From DASSJT01 sp963715025 (lineage in GTDB: Bacteria > Actinomycetota > Actinomycetes > Actinomycetales > Dermatophilaceae), in assembly GCA_963715025.1 (NCBI GenBank), contig CAVQQQ010000001.1:124001-188000 (forward strand): a stretch of DNA of 64,000 nt. Reading direction: 5' to 3'. This document shows, in pieces, positions 43,761 through 52,835 of this stretch. A model generated the notes under the pieces. It made no database searches, was not told the DNA's origin, and saw nothing but the letters and a program-made list of their open reading frames with translations. Made by a program: the position numbers and the translations under genes. Every line of letters starts with the position of its first letter. Positions within the stretch are counted from its first letter, which is position 1.

Positions 43761-45165
43761 CGAAGAGGTCGACGTACTGCATCAGGTGCCGGTCGCCGAG
43801 GAACTGGTCGCGGACCCGCGACCGGGCCGCCGTGCCCAGCCGGCGGGCCTCCTCCTCGTCGGTCAGCACCTGGGCCAGCAGGGCCGCGAAGGTGTCGAGG
43901 TCGAGCGGGTCATCGAGCAGGAGACCACTCTCACCGTGGATGATCTGGTCCTGGATGCCGCCGACGGCGGAGGCGACCACCGGGCGGGCCTTCCACATCG
44001 GCTCCGTGACCGTCAGCCCAAACCCTTCCACGATGCTCTTCTGCACCACGACCGCGGCGCGCCGCTGGAGGGCGTTGACCAGGTGGGCGTTCTCGTCGAT
44101 GTCGTCCATCGGGAGGCAGACGAGGTGCACCCGTCGCCGCACCCTGGCGGGGAGCGTTTCCCATATGCCGAGGCACTCCTGCAGGACCTCGGCTCCCTCG
44201 GGGTCGTCGCTGACGCCCGCGACATCCGGCCCGACGAGCAAGAGGTGGACGTCTGGCGGGAACTGGCGCAGGTGGCCCGCGAATCCGGTCATCACGCCGG
44301 CCATGTCCTTGAGCCGGTCCCACCGGCTGACCTGCATGACCATCCGAACACCCCGCGACACGGGTGAGCCGTCGAGGACCAGGCCCTGGTGGGGACGCAC
44401 CATGCCAGCCGAGCCGTCGCGGCGGGTGAAGACCACGCTGCCGTGGTCCTTGCTGGCGTCCGCAAGGCCGGCCTGCCTGAGCGCGGCATCGACGTCCGCG
44501 GGCGTGAGCTCGGCGTTCTTGGCGGTGAACGGGTCCAGGGACGGCGGGATCACCCACAGCCGCTCCGGCGGGACCCAGCCGGGTGCGTAGGTCCGGCGGG
44601 TGAAGATGAACGCCTCGGCCGCCTCGAGGTGCGGGTGCAGGAACCCCCACCCGAGGTCGGTCAGCTCGGTGGGCGTGTCGCGGCCGATGTGGCAGCGCCA
44701 CACGATGTGGGCCCCGTTGCCCGCGAGCATGCCGGCCAGGCCCGCCGTCTGTGGGTCGTGGAGGAGGACGATGTCGCCGGGCTGGATCATCGGCCGGAGC
44801 ACCTCGGCGTTCTTGCGGAGGATGTCGATGTAGTGCTCCTGCTCGGCCGGGCCGAGCGGTCCGCCGTCGCCGGGCATGCCGTGGAGCACATTGTGCAGCC
44901 GCTTGGTCGTGGCGAAGAACTCGGGATCGCCCTCCAGCACCAGCCACCGCGTCGCCACCCGGGCCCCCCGCGTGTAGGCGAGCAGCGCCTGGAGCATCTC
45001 CGCCACGCCTCCGCCCTGGGCCGTCGCGTTGACGTTCCAGATCGTGCGTCCGGCCAGCAGCGTCCGCGCCCGTTCGGCATACAGAAGCAGTCGCTCGGCC
45101 TGCTTCTCCTCCAGGACACTGGCCAGCCGCTCCAGAGCGACGGCACCTACCTCGACTTCCCGCAT
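43750..45165 (-). CDS. Glycosyltransferase family 4, trehalose synthase (TreT)-like
   Basis: A 471-residue GT-B enzyme resembling TreT/trehalose glycosyltransferring synthases: WNVNATAQGGGVAEMLQALL at the N terminus (donor/acceptor loop), IVWRCHIGRDTP, then VMQVSRWDRLKDMAGV and the nucleotide-sugar site VQKSIVEGFGLTVTEPMWKARPVVAS with the EX7E pattern. TreT joins NDP-glucose and glucose to trehalose; substrate here is inferred. The ATG at 45165 has AAGG directly before it with almost no spacing, so the true start could differ. Divergent from the aminotransferase. Confidence 0.85.
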   Translation of the reverse strand: MREVEVGAVALERLASVLEEKQAERLLLYAERARTLLAGRTIWNVNATAQGGGVAEMLQALLAYTRGARVATRWLVLEGDPEFFATTKRLHNVLHGMPGDGGPLGPAEQEHYIDILRKNAEVLRPMIQPGDIVLLHDPQTAGLAGMLAGNGAHIVWRCHIGRDTPTELTDLGWGFLHPHLEAAEAFIFTRRTYAPGWVPPERLWVIPPSLDPFTAKNAELTPADVDAALRQAGLADASKDHGSVVFTRRDGSAGMVRPHQGLVLDGSPVSRGVRMVMQVSRWDRLKDMAGVMTGFAGHLRQFPPDVHLLLVGPDVAGVSDDPEGAEVLQECLGIWETLPARVRRRVHLVCLPMDDIDENAHLVNALQRRAAVVVQKSIVEGFGLTVTEPMWKARPVVASAVGGIQDQIIHGESGLLLDDPLDLDTFAALLAQVLTDEEEARRLGTAARSRVRDQFLGDRHLMQYVDLFERL

Positions 45166-45233
45166 CCTTCATGCTGGCACGCCAAGCCCGTGCTGTGCGG
45201 GAACACCGCCCCAACGGGCTACTCTCGGCTGCC

Positions 45234-46400
45234 ATGGGCAGTCCCCTCGTCTCCCGCATGGCCGGCTTCGGGAGCACGATCTTCGCCGACATGACGGCCC
45301 TCGCGACCCGCACCGGTGCGGTTAACCTCGGTCAGGGGTTCCCCGACACCGACGGGCCGCGGGAGATGCTGGAGGCGGCCAAGGCAGCCATCGACGCCGG
45401 CCGCAACCAGTACCCGCCCGGGCCCGGCGTTCCGGAGCTGCTGGACGCCATCGCCGAGCACCAGGGCCGTTTCTACGGCATACCCGTCGACCCTCGCTCG
45501 GAGGTGCTGGTCACCGTGGGCGCCACCGAGGCGATCGCCGCCACCATCCTCGCGCTCTGCGAGCCCGGGGACGAAGTGGTTACCTTCGAGCCGTACTACG
45601 ACTCCTACGCGGCGACCATCGCGCTGGCCGGCGGGGTGCGGCGCACCTCGGTGCTGCGCTTCCCCGACTTCGCCATCGACGAGGACTCGCTGCGAGCGGC
45701 CTTCTCGCCCCGGACGCGCCTGGTCCTCCTGAACTCGCCGCACAACCCCACCGGCAAGGTGTTCACCCGCGAAGAGCTGGCGCTGGTGGCCCGATTCGCG
45801 CAGGAACGCGACGCCTGGGTCGTGACCGACGAGGTCTACGAGCACATGGTCTTCGGCAGCGCCGACCACGTGCCGATGGCGACGCTGCCGGGCATGGCCG
45901 GGCGCACCCTGACCATCAGCTCGGCCGGGAAGACGTTCTCGGCCACCGGGTGGAAGGTCGGATGGGTCACCGGGCCGGCCGAGGCGGTCGCGGCGGTGCG
46001 GGCGGTCAAACAGTTCCTGACCTTCGTGGGGTCGGGTCCGTTCCAGCCCGCGGTCGCCGTCGCGCTCGGCCTGGGCGACGAGGTGTACGCCGGTCTGTCG
46101 CGGTCCCTGGAAAGCAAGCGGGACCTGCTCGTCGCGGGACTGCGCGACGCCGGGCTGGCCGTCTCGATCCCGGAGGGCACCTATTTCGTGGTTGCCGACG
46201 CTGCTCCGCTCGGCGCGGTCGACGGGGTGGAGTTCTGCTGGCGGCTGCCCGAGCTCGCCGGTGTCGTCGGGGTCCCGGTGTCGGTGTTCCATGACGACCC
46301 CGAGGTTGCGCGGACGCTCGTACGATTCGCGTTCTGCAAGCGAGACGAGGTGCTCCAGGAGGCGGTGCGCCGGCTGCACGCCATGCCCCGCACCCTCTGA
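45234..46400 (+). CDS. Class I/II PLP aminotransferase (DapC/kynurenine aminotransferase-like)
   Basis: A 388-residue fold-type I aminotransferase. LGQGFPDTDGP and NQYPPGPGVPEL mark the substrate side; PHNPTGKV and the PLP lysine in TISSAGKTFSATGWKVGW complete the active site. This subgroup includes N-succinyldiaminopimelate aminotransferase (DapC, Rv0858c) and kynurenine/glutamine transaminases; which reaction applies is not decidable. It stands alone, divergent from the TreT-like gene. Confidence 0.88.
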   Translation: MGSPLVSRMAGFGSTIFADMTALATRTGAVNLGQGFPDTDGPREMLEAAKAAIDAGRNQYPPGPGVPELLDAIAEHQGRFYGIPVDPRSEVLVTVGATEAIAATILALCEPGDEVVTFEPYYDSYAATIALAGGVRRTSVLRFPDFAIDEDSLRAAFSPRTRLVLLNSPHNPTGKVFTREELALVARFAQERDAWVVTDEVYEHMVFGSADHVPMATLPGMAGRTLTISSAGKTFSATGWKVGWVTGPAEAVAAVRAVKQFLTFVGSGPFQPAVAVALGLGDEVYAGLSRSLESKRDLLVAGLRDAGLAVSIPEGTYFVVADAAPLGAVDGVEFCWRLPELAGVVGVPVSVFHDDPEVARTLVRFAFCKRDEVLQEAVRRLHAMPRTL

Positions 46401-46521
46401 GCCGTCATCTCGGCCACGCCTGGGGCGGCCATTGTGCACAGGCGGCACACCACCCGTCCCGTCATCCACAGCAGCACAGTGTCATCCGCGTGACTGGTGC
46501 CGACCGCCGCAGGCTGGCCAC

Positions 46522-47178
46522 ATGACCCGAAGCAGATCCCTCACGGTGGCCGCCCTCGCCGCTGCGACGGTGGTCGCCCCAGCGGCGACCTTCGCTGCGG
46601 CGGCAGTCGCCCCCACGCTGGCAGTCGCCCCCACAGCGTCTGTCGCCCCGACCGTGTCTGCCGTCCTGTCGGCGACAGAAGCACCCGGGTCAGCAGCAGC
46701 CGCAGCTGTAAAGGGCCGTGCCGGAGCGTGGTTGTCCCGATCGGCCACCGCCTCCGACGGCCCACTCTGGCTGTGGCCGCTCCTGCCGCGTCCAGCTCTC
46801 CTGCGACGGTTCGAGGCTCCGGCGACGCGCTACGGACGCGGGCACCGCGGCATCGACCTGGCCGCGAGACCCGGCGACGACGTGCGGTCGGTGGACGAAG
46901 GAGTCGTGACCCATGCTGCGAGGCTGGCCGGGCGCGGAACGATCACCGTCCTGCACGCTTCAGGCCTTCGATCGACGTACGAGCCAGTACGGGCCACCGT
47001 GCAGGTAGGCGACGTGGTTGGGCGCGGCGGGTTGCTGGGGGTGCTGGAGGCCGGGCCGGCGCACTGTGGCGATGCCCTGTGCCTCCACCTTGGTGCCTTG
47101 CGAGGAGGCGACTATGTCGACCCCCTTCCCCTGCTGATTCGGGGGGTGATCCTGCTCCCGGTTCGCGAGCCGCGCTGA
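46522..47178 (+). CDS. Secreted M23 peptidase (peptidoglycan endopeptidase fold)
   Basis: A 218-residue protein with an Ala-rich signal segment (1-35) and AVAPT repeats (30-50), then an M23 domain (about 95-210). Zinc ligands His108 and Asp112 (GHRGIDLA) and His189 (CLHLGALRGGDY) are present; the usual HxH is CxH here because position 187 is Cys. It is divergently placed near rpsB as Rv2891 is in M. tuberculosis. It probably cuts peptidoglycan cross-links or regulates hydrolases. Confidence 0.85.
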   Translation: MTRSRSLTVAALAAATVVAPAATFAAAAVAPTLAVAPTASVAPTVSAVLSATEAPGSAAAAAVKGRAGAWLSRSATASDGPLWLWPLLPRPALLRRFEAPATRYGRGHRGIDLAARPGDDVRSVDEGVVTHAARLAGRGTITVLHASGLRSTYEPVRATVQVGDVVGRGGLLGVLEAGPAHCGDALCLHLGALRGGDYVDPLPLLIRGVILLPVREPR

Positions 47179-47242
47179 GCCGTGCTCAGCTCCGCCATCG
47201 GAGGTGGCCGATGCGGCCTTGAGGCCTGCGCGGTTGAGGCTC

Positions 47243-47311
47243 GGCCGCTGTGGTGCCCTTGGCGGGCCGCTGTGGTGCCCCTGGGCGGGCCGCTGTGGGT
47301 GCCCCTTGGCG
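47243..47311. repeat. Three tandem 22-24-bp repeats between M23 and DUF3152 genes
   Basis: Three units starting GGCCGCTGTGG at 47243, 47265 and 47288 differ in length by one or two bases (22, 23, 24). They lie in the 189-bp spacer between the convergent M23 and DUF3152 genes, with no coding potential. Confidence 0.8.
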
Positions 47312-47367
47312 GCCCTGCGGGGCGTGGCAGATCGGCTGCGGAGCGGCGAGAGCCGCGAAGCGGCGCC

Positions 47368-48327
47368 TCAGACGCCGTCGCCCTTGGGCCAGGCCCAGGG
47401 GCTGCAGCCTTGGAGGCCGAGGGTCTGCTGCATCATGACGGGCGCACGCTTGCCGGACGACGGGCATCCCATGTGCGGGTGGCCGAGCCCGTGGCCGACC
47501 TCGTGGTTGATGAGGTACGTGCGGTATCCCAGCTGGTTGTGGCCCCACGTGTCTGCGCCAAGGATCCAACGCCGAAGGTTGAGCACGGATCGCTGGCCGT
47601 TCCAGCACGACACCTGGGAAAGCGTCCGCATCGGCGCGCACAGCCGGTCCGTCGTCTTGGGGCTGGCCAGGGTGACCCGGATGTCGACGTGCTCGCCTGA
47701 CGCTGCCCGGCGAGGGGTCACGTTGACGAACCGGATGCCATCCTCTGCTTGCCAGCTGCGGTTGTCGAGAAGGACTCGCTGGACGGTTTCGGCCAGCTCC
47801 TCGGCATCCGCGCCCAGTCCTCCCTCGATCTCCACGGTGTACCGCACCAGGCGGCCGGTGGTCGTGGGATTGTCCATCGGGGGAACGCTCAGAACCGTGA
47901 ACTTGCCGTTGCCACTTTCGACCACGGACCCCGACGGCGCGGTCGACGAGCCGTCTTCGTCGGCAGAATCCGCGGCGGCGCTCGTGCTAGGCGTCGTCAT
48001 CGCCGTAGGCGAGGTCCGGTGGTCCTGGCCGGCCGTGTTTGCGGCGGCCGTGGTCCCTGGGTCGCCGCCGCCGCCGCGGTAGGCCCATGCCGACGCCGCG
48101 CACACCAGCAGGAGAGTCAGCACCGCGATCGTGCGGCGCAGGCGCACTCCGCGGCTCGGTCGCCGGTGCCTGGGAGGTCCCGGGCGCGACCCCCTACCAC
48201 GGCCGACAGCACCCCTGCCGACGTCGCCGGCCGTCTGCCGCCGCCGGGCGCGGGTCTCCGCGAGGGGACCAAGCGCCGGCGACAGCGCGGGTCGGCGCCG
48301 ATCAGGCGCGGGGGTGTGCTTGGGCAT
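47368..48327 (-). CDS. DUF3152 membrane-anchored zinc metalloprotease-like protein
   Basis: A 319-residue protein: basic, Arg/Pro-rich N-terminal cytosolic part (1-62), one transmembrane helix (about 64-82), a Thr/Ala/Ser linker, then the DUF3152 domain with the zincin motif HEVGHGLGHPH (HExxHxxxxxH) and surrounding Cys residues (SQVSCWNG, MGCPSSG). It should act outside the cell as a protease; function is not established. It overlaps the 3' end of xerC by 26 bp. Confidence 0.85.
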   Translation of the reverse strand: MPKHTPAPDRRRPALSPALGPLAETRARRRQTAGDVGRGAVGRGRGSRPGPPRHRRPSRGVRLRRTIAVLTLLLVCAASAWAYRGGGGDPGTTAAANTAGQDHRTSPTAMTTPSTSAAADSADEDGSSTAPSGSVVESGNGKFTVLSVPPMDNPTTTGRLVRYTVEIEGGLGADAEELAETVQRVLLDNRSWQAEDGIRFVNVTPRRAASGEHVDIRVTLASPKTTDRLCAPMRTLSQVSCWNGQRSVLNLRRWILGADTWGHNQLGYRTYLINHEVGHGLGHPHMGCPSSGKRAPVMMQQTLGLQGCSPWAWPKGDGV

Positions 48328-49216
48328 AGGACTTCTTCAGTCGGTCGACGGACACGTGAGTGTAGATCTGTGTCGTCGCGAGTGAGGCATGACCCAGCAG
48401 TTCCTGGACCATGCGGAGGTCGGCTCCCCCCTCGAGGAGGTGAGTGGCGGCGCTGTGGCGAAGCCCGTGGGGACCGATGTCAGGAGCGTCCGCGACGTGC
48501 TGCACGAGCCGGTGCACCACGTCGCGGACCTGGCGTGGGTCGACCCGGTTGCCGCGCCGGCCGAGGAAGAGCGCCGGCCCACTCCCCGGGCGCGCGAGAC
48601 GGCCTCGACCACGATCGAGCCAGTCGGCGAGCGCCGCCTCGGCCGGGATCCCGAAGGGAACGGTCCGCTCCTTGCTTCCCTTGCCCAGAACCCGCACCAC
48701 CCGGGAGCTGAAGTCCACGTCGTCGACGTCGAGCGCGGCCAGCTCGCCGACCCGGATACCAGTGGCGTAGAGGAGCTCAAGGATCGCGCGGTCGCGCACA
48801 TGCAGAGGGTCGTCGTCATCGGCCGCGGTCGCTGCCACGTCGAGCAGACGCCCCGCCTCGCGCTGCTTGAGCACCGGGGGCAGTCGCGACTGCCGCTTGG
48901 GCGCAGCCAAACGCAGCGACGGGTCAGTTGTGATGCGCCCGGTCCGCGCGAGCCAGGCGAAGAAGGTGCGAGCCGCTGCGGCCCGGCGCGAGAGCGTCGC
49001 CTTGGCTGCGCCGACCGCAGCCATCTCTCCAAGCCAGCCGCGCAGGTCGCGAAGCGTCACCTCGGCGAGGTCGCTCTCGGCGGTCCCGGATTCGACATAG
49101 CGCAGCAGGTGCAGCACGTCCCCACGGTAGGCCCGAATCGTGTGTTCCGAGCGACCCCGCTCGGAACGCAGGTGACGAACGAAGGCTTCCAGCGCCTCAT
49201 CTGCCACGTCTGTCAC
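48302..49216 (-). CDS. xerC: Tyrosine recombinase XerC
   Basis: A 304-residue recombinase that resolves chromosome dimers with XerD at dif. The N-terminal SAM-like domain spans 1-100; the catalytic set is Arg155 (ATGIRVGEL), Lys179 (GKGSKER), His250 and Arg253 (PHGLRHSAATHLL), His276 (LGHASL) and Tyr285 (TTQIYTHV). I used the GTG at 49216; an ATG at 49243 would add nine residues. Neighbourhood dprA-comM on one side matches M. tuberculosis Rv2894c. Confidence 0.92.
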   Translation of the reverse strand: MTDVADEALEAFVRHLRSERGRSEHTIRAYRGDVLHLLRYVESGTAESDLAEVTLRDLRGWLGEMAAVGAAKATLSRRAAAARTFFAWLARTGRITTDPSLRLAAPKRQSRLPPVLKQREAGRLLDVAATAADDDDPLHVRDRAILELLYATGIRVGELAALDVDDVDFSSRVVRVLGKGSKERTVPFGIPAEAALADWLDRGRGRLARPGSGPALFLGRRGNRVDPRQVRDVVHRLVQHVADAPDIGPHGLRHSAATHLLEGGADLRMVQELLGHASLATTQIYTHVSVDRLKKSYAQAHPRA

Positions 49217-49361
49217 GGTGCCACAGTCGCAAACCCGCGCCATTGGGGCAAACGGACCCGCCGACATGGCCACACTCAGGCATCCAGGGTCCAATCTCTG
49301 GGCGTCAACGCCTCCCGCGGCGACTGGCAGGGGCCGGCACGACCTCTCGAGAACGGGGGAT

Positions 49362-50486
49362 TCACGTCATGGACCACCTGGTGCGCGGTGTCTTCCGCCA
49401 GAGGTCGCCATCTCTCGTGGCCATGCCGAGGGCTTCCAGCCTGCCGAGAGAACCCATCACGACGGGCAAGGCAAGAGTCGTGAGCCGCACAAGCTCGTGA
49501 GCAGGAACCGCAACCCGGTACGGCAGCGCGTCGAGCACCGACTTCTGGTGCTGCTGGAGGCTGTCGTCAGGGCTTTGCGGACCATGTCGCTCAGGTGCGA
49601 GGTCGTCTCCTAGCCGGCCCAACAGCTCGGCCGCCTCCGCCGCATCGGTGACCAGCTGGGCACGGCCCTCCCGGATCCACTTGTGGCACCCGGCCGACAC
49701 CATCGACGTGACCGGACCCGGAACCGCGGCCACGACCCGCCCATGTGCCTCGGCCTCTCCCGCGGTGCTCAGGGAACCCGACCGCAGGCCGGCCTCGACC
49801 ACGATCGTCCCACTCGTGGCGGTGGCGATGATGCGATTGCGCTTCAGGAAGCGACTGCGGGTGGGCGCGCTGCCGGGCGCCACTTCGCTCAGCACCAACC
49901 CCTGTGCCACGATCGCCTTCAGCAGGCTCCCGTGGGCCGTCGGGTAGGGACGGTCGACCCCGCTTGCCAGGACCGCGATCGTCGTGCCGCCAACGGCCAG
50001 AGCACCACGGTGAGCAGCGGCGTCGATCCCGAAGGCCGCACCGGACATCACCGCGAAGCCGCGGTCGGCCAGGCCCGCGGCCAGCTCACGGGCCACCTCC
50101 TCGCCATAGCGAGTCGCTGCCCGGGCCCCGACGATGCTCGCACTGCGCTGGCACGTCTCGCCCAGGTCGGGCTCCCCACGGGCCCAGAGGCACAGCGGCG
50201 CACTTCCGTGGTCGCTCACACCGGCCGGCCACTCGGCGTCACTCGGGATGAGCACACGGGCGCCCACGCGGCCGGCCACGTCCAGGTCGCGCTCGACGTC
50301 CAGCTCCATCAGCCTGGGCTGGAGTCGCTCGGCACCGGTCAGGGCGCCCTCTCGGACGGCTGCGAGCGCTGCCGCCGCGCCCATGGACTCGATCCACCGC
50401 ACGACCGACGAATCGCCAGGCTCGCTGACGCGACTCCATGCGGCCCGGGCCCAGCGCTCCTCCGACAGGAGGGTGCTCCAGGGCAT
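49362..50486 (-). CDS. dprA: DNA-processing protein DprA
   Basis: A 374-residue DprA, which loads RecA onto incoming single-stranded DNA during transformation or repair. The Rossmann-like domain (about 110-290) has SIVGARAATRYGEEVARELA, GIDAAAHRGAL and KRNRIIATAT; a C-terminal winged helix follows (AHELVRLTTLALPVVMGSLGRLEAL). The ATG at 50486 overlaps the comM stop (TGATG). Presence with comM does not by itself prove natural competence, since both are universal in actinobacteria. Confidence 0.93.
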   Translation of the reverse strand: MPWSTLLSEERWARAAWSRVSEPGDSSVVRWIESMGAAAALAAVREGALTGAERLQPRLMELDVERDLDVAGRVGARVLIPSDAEWPAGVSDHGSAPLCLWARGEPDLGETCQRSASIVGARAATRYGEEVARELAAGLADRGFAVMSGAAFGIDAAAHRGALAVGGTTIAVLASGVDRPYPTAHGSLLKAIVAQGLVLSEVAPGSAPTRSRFLKRNRIIATATSGTIVVEAGLRSGSLSTAGEAEAHGRVVAAVPGPVTSMVSAGCHKWIREGRAQLVTDAAEAAELLGRLGDDLAPERHGPQSPDDSLQQHQKSVLDALPYRVAVPAHELVRLTTLALPVVMGSLGRLEALGMATRDGDLWRKTPRTRWSMT

Positions 50487-52030
50487 CAGGCCACCGGTCC
50501 CTGCTGCCGCATGGCCAGGGCCAGCCCGATATCGGCGCGGGACGGCGCGGTCCGCCCGTCGAGGTCCGCCACCGACCAGGCAAGCCGGAGCACGCGGTCG
50601 TAGCCCCTCAGGGTGAGAAGCCCTCGATCGAGTGCGCGGTCCAGGTCCGCCGTGCTGGACGGGTCGAGTCGCCAGGGTGCCCGGCGCAGGGCCGCGCCAG
50701 GGGCCCGGCCGTTGACCGACCACCTGACCTGCGACCATCTCTCTGACTGGGCCAGTCGCGCCCGGGCGACGCGGGCTGCAACCGCAGAGCTCGGCTCGCC
50801 GGGAGGCAGACCCAGGGCGGCCCGGCTCACGGCTGGGACCTGCACTTGGAGGTCCACACGGTCGAGCAGTGGACCTGACAGCCTGCCGGCATACCGACGC
50901 CGCTGGAGCGGCGAGCACGTGCACTCCTCGCCCTTGCCGAACCCGTTGCCGCACGGGCAGGGGTTGGCCGCCATCACCAGCTGGAACCGCGCCGGGAACC
51001 GGATCGACTCCCGCGCGCGAGCCACCACGACCTCGCCAGACTCAAGGGGCTGGCGCAGGCACTGCAGGACGCTGGTCCTGAACTCGGGCGCCTCGTCGAG
51101 GAAGAGCACTCCGCGGTGGGCCTGGGTAATGGCGCCCGGCCGGACGTGGCCGCTGCCGCCACCCACGATGGCCGCCGTCGAAGCACTGTGGTGAGGGGCC
51201 ACGAAGGGCGGAACGCCGGTCAGACGCAACCGCTCGGGCAGGTCTCCCACCAGAGAGCGTACGGCCATGACCTCGAGCGACTCCTCGCGGTCGAGCGTGG
51301 GAAGGATCGACACCAGGCGTTCGGCAAGCATGGTCTTTCCTGCGCCCGGAGGTCCGGTCAGCAGCAGGTGATGCACTCCGACCGCTGCCAGCTCCAGCGC
51401 CAGGCGTGCCTCCTCCTGTCCCACCACGTCGGCGAGGTCGGGAAGGGGCGCAGCCGACATCGGCTCGCCTACGGCAGTAGCGTCCTCGCCGGCCCAGGGC
51501 AGCACACCAGTGTGTCGGGCTTCGTCGTAGCGGGATACCAGCGTGGCCAGGTCGGAGACCTCGTGGACTCGGATTCCCTCGACGAGGCGTGCTTCCGCCG
51601 CGTTGGCCGAGGGCACGACCACGTCATGGGCGCCATGGCGGAGCGCCGAGTGGACCGATGGAAGGATTCCCCTCACCGCGCGAACCGACCCGTCGAGGCC
51701 CAGTTCGCCGAGGTGGACCACCTCCCGGCAGACGTGTCGCGGGACGTGACCCGCCGCTGCCAGCACCGCCACGGCCATGGGGAGGTCGAAGGCGGACCCC
51801 GTCTTGGTGATCGACGCTGGGGAGAGGTTGACCGTCACGCGCATCTGGCTGACCGAGACGCCCAGCGGCACGGTGGCCGCCTTGATCCGCTCCGGAGCCT
51901 GGCCGCAGGCCGCGTCTGGGAGCCCGGTCACCGTGAACTGCGGCAGGCCCTGTCCGATATGGGCCTCGACCTCGACGGCCGCACCCTCCAGGCCGTGCAG
52001 GGCAACCGACCGCGCCATGCCAAGCTTCAC
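50486..52030 (-). CDS. comM: YifB/ComM family AAA+ ATPase (Mg-chelatase-like)
   Basis: A 514-residue protein: N-terminal Lon-like fold domain (1-170; the usual catalytic Ser-Lys is not evident), then an AAA+ module with Walker A TGPPGAGKT, Walker B GVLFLDEAPEF, and the zinc cluster CPCGNGFGKGEECTC, then a C-terminal Mg-chelatase domain. ComM is a branch-migration helicase in transformation. The GTG at 52030 overlaps the yraN stop (GTGA); an ATG four codons later is possible. Confidence 0.93.
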   Translation of the reverse strand: MKLGMARSVALHGLEGAAVEVEAHIGQGLPQFTVTGLPDAACGQAPERIKAATVPLGVSVSQMRVTVNLSPASITKTGSAFDLPMAVAVLAAAGHVPRHVCREVVHLGELGLDGSVRAVRGILPSVHSALRHGAHDVVVPSANAAEARLVEGIRVHEVSDLATLVSRYDEARHTGVLPWAGEDATAVGEPMSAAPLPDLADVVGQEEARLALELAAVGVHHLLLTGPPGAGKTMLAERLVSILPTLDREESLEVMAVRSLVGDLPERLRLTGVPPFVAPHHSASTAAIVGGGSGHVRPGAITQAHRGVLFLDEAPEFRTSVLQCLRQPLESGEVVVARARESIRFPARFQLVMAANPCPCGNGFGKGEECTCSPLQRRRYAGRLSGPLLDRVDLQVQVPAVSRAALGLPPGEPSSAVAARVARARLAQSERWSQVRWSVNGRAPGAALRRAPWRLDPSSTADLDRALDRGLLTLRGYDRVLRLAWSVADLDGRTAPSRADIGLALAMRQQGPVA

Positions 52031-52389
52031 GAACCCACCCCGGCGATGTGTCTCACGATGGGCAGCCGGCCGGGGCGCACGAGGATCCCGACGACGTCGA
52101 TGCGCACGGCGCCGGCCGACTGGCCATGGCTCGCCAGCCACGCCGCGGTGAGCCGGCGCAGGCGCGCTGCCTTCCGCCAGCTCACCGCCTCAACCGGCTC
52201 GCCGAAGGCCGTGCCACGGCGAGTCTTGACCTCGCAGAACACCAGGCAGTCGCCCTCGCGGGCCACGAGGTCGAGCTCGCCATGGCTGCATCGCCAGTTG
52301 CGGTCGAGGATCGTCATCCCGCACTCGACCAGGAACCGCTCGGCCAGCCGCTCGCCGAACGCCCCGACGTCCCTTGCCGTCTCCGTCAT
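52027..52389 (-). CDS. yraN: YraN/UPF0102 family nuclease-like protein
   Basis: A 120-residue endonuclease-fold protein. GAFGERLAERFLVECGMTI, then NWRCSHGELDLVAREGDCLVFCEVKTRRG shows the restriction-endonuclease-like E...D...ExK core (GELDL, CEVKTR). Role in DNA processing is suspected from its fixed place next to comM and dprA, not proven. Confidence 0.92.
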   Translation of the reverse strand: MTETARDVGAFGERLAERFLVECGMTILDRNWRCSHGELDLVAREGDCLVFCEVKTRRGTAFGEPVEAVSWRKAARLRRLTAAWLASHGQSAGAVRIDVVGILVRPGRLPIVRHIAGVGS

Positions 52390-52517
52390 GCCCCCAATGC
52401 TCGGCCGACGCCCCGGGGGGCCGAGCACCGATCGGCCACACCTGTGGACGGCGGGGCAGGTGCGACCAGCAGCGGCCAGGCCTGTGGAAAGCGGGCCTCG
52501 GACGGGCGCCCCGAACG

Positions 52518-52835
52518 CTAGAAGCCGGCGTCTTTCGGCAGCTCGATCTCGGCCTTGGCAAGCTCCTCGACGTTGACGTCCTTGAACGTCACCACGCGCA
52601 CCTGCTTGGCGAACCGCGCGGGCCGGTAGATGTCCCAGACCCACGCGTCCTGCATGGTCACGTCGAAGAACACCTCGCCACCCTCGCTGCGCACCTTGAC
52701 GTCAACCGAGTTGCACAGGTAGAAGCGTCGCTCGGTCTCGACGACATGGGTGAAAAGCCCCACTACATCGCGGTATTCGCGATAGAGCTGGAGCTCCATC
52801 TCGGACTCGTACTTCTCCAGGTCCTCTGAGCTCAT
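52518..52835 (-). CDS. DUF2469 family protein
   Basis: A 105-residue acidic protein, highly conserved in actinobacteria (Rv2901c). It has SSEDLEKYESEMELQLYREYRDV, then VVETERRFYLCNSV and EVFFDVTMQDAWVWDIYRPARF. Function unknown; it always lies with rnhB. ATG overlaps the rnhB stop (ATGA). Confidence 0.93.
   Translation of the reverse strand: MSSEDLEKYESEMELQLYREYRDVVGLFTHVVETERRFYLCNSVDVKVRSEGGEVFFDVTMQDAWVWDIYRPARFAKQVRVVTFKDVNVEELAKAEIELPKDAGF

Noticed and set aside
46522..47178. Loss of the first His in the M23 HxH motif as evidence of an inactive enzyme
   Set aside because: Cys at this position (CLH) is, as far as I recall, frequent in actinobacterial relatives, and the zinc ligands His108, Asp112 and His189 remain, so inactivity cannot be inferred.
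48302..49216. xerC as the integrase of the 13.9-17.8 kb element
   Set aside because: It lies 30 kb away in a conserved housekeeping context with the full XerC signature, so it is the chromosomal recombinase.
49362..52389. dprA, comM and yraN as evidence of a natural transformation locus
   Set aside because: These genes are present in nearly all actinobacteria, and no comEA/comEC or pilus genes are in the window.
52430..52500. CTGTGGA repeats as DnaA boxes or an origin
   Set aside because: Only partial matches, no cluster, and no dnaA, dnaN or parAB nearby.
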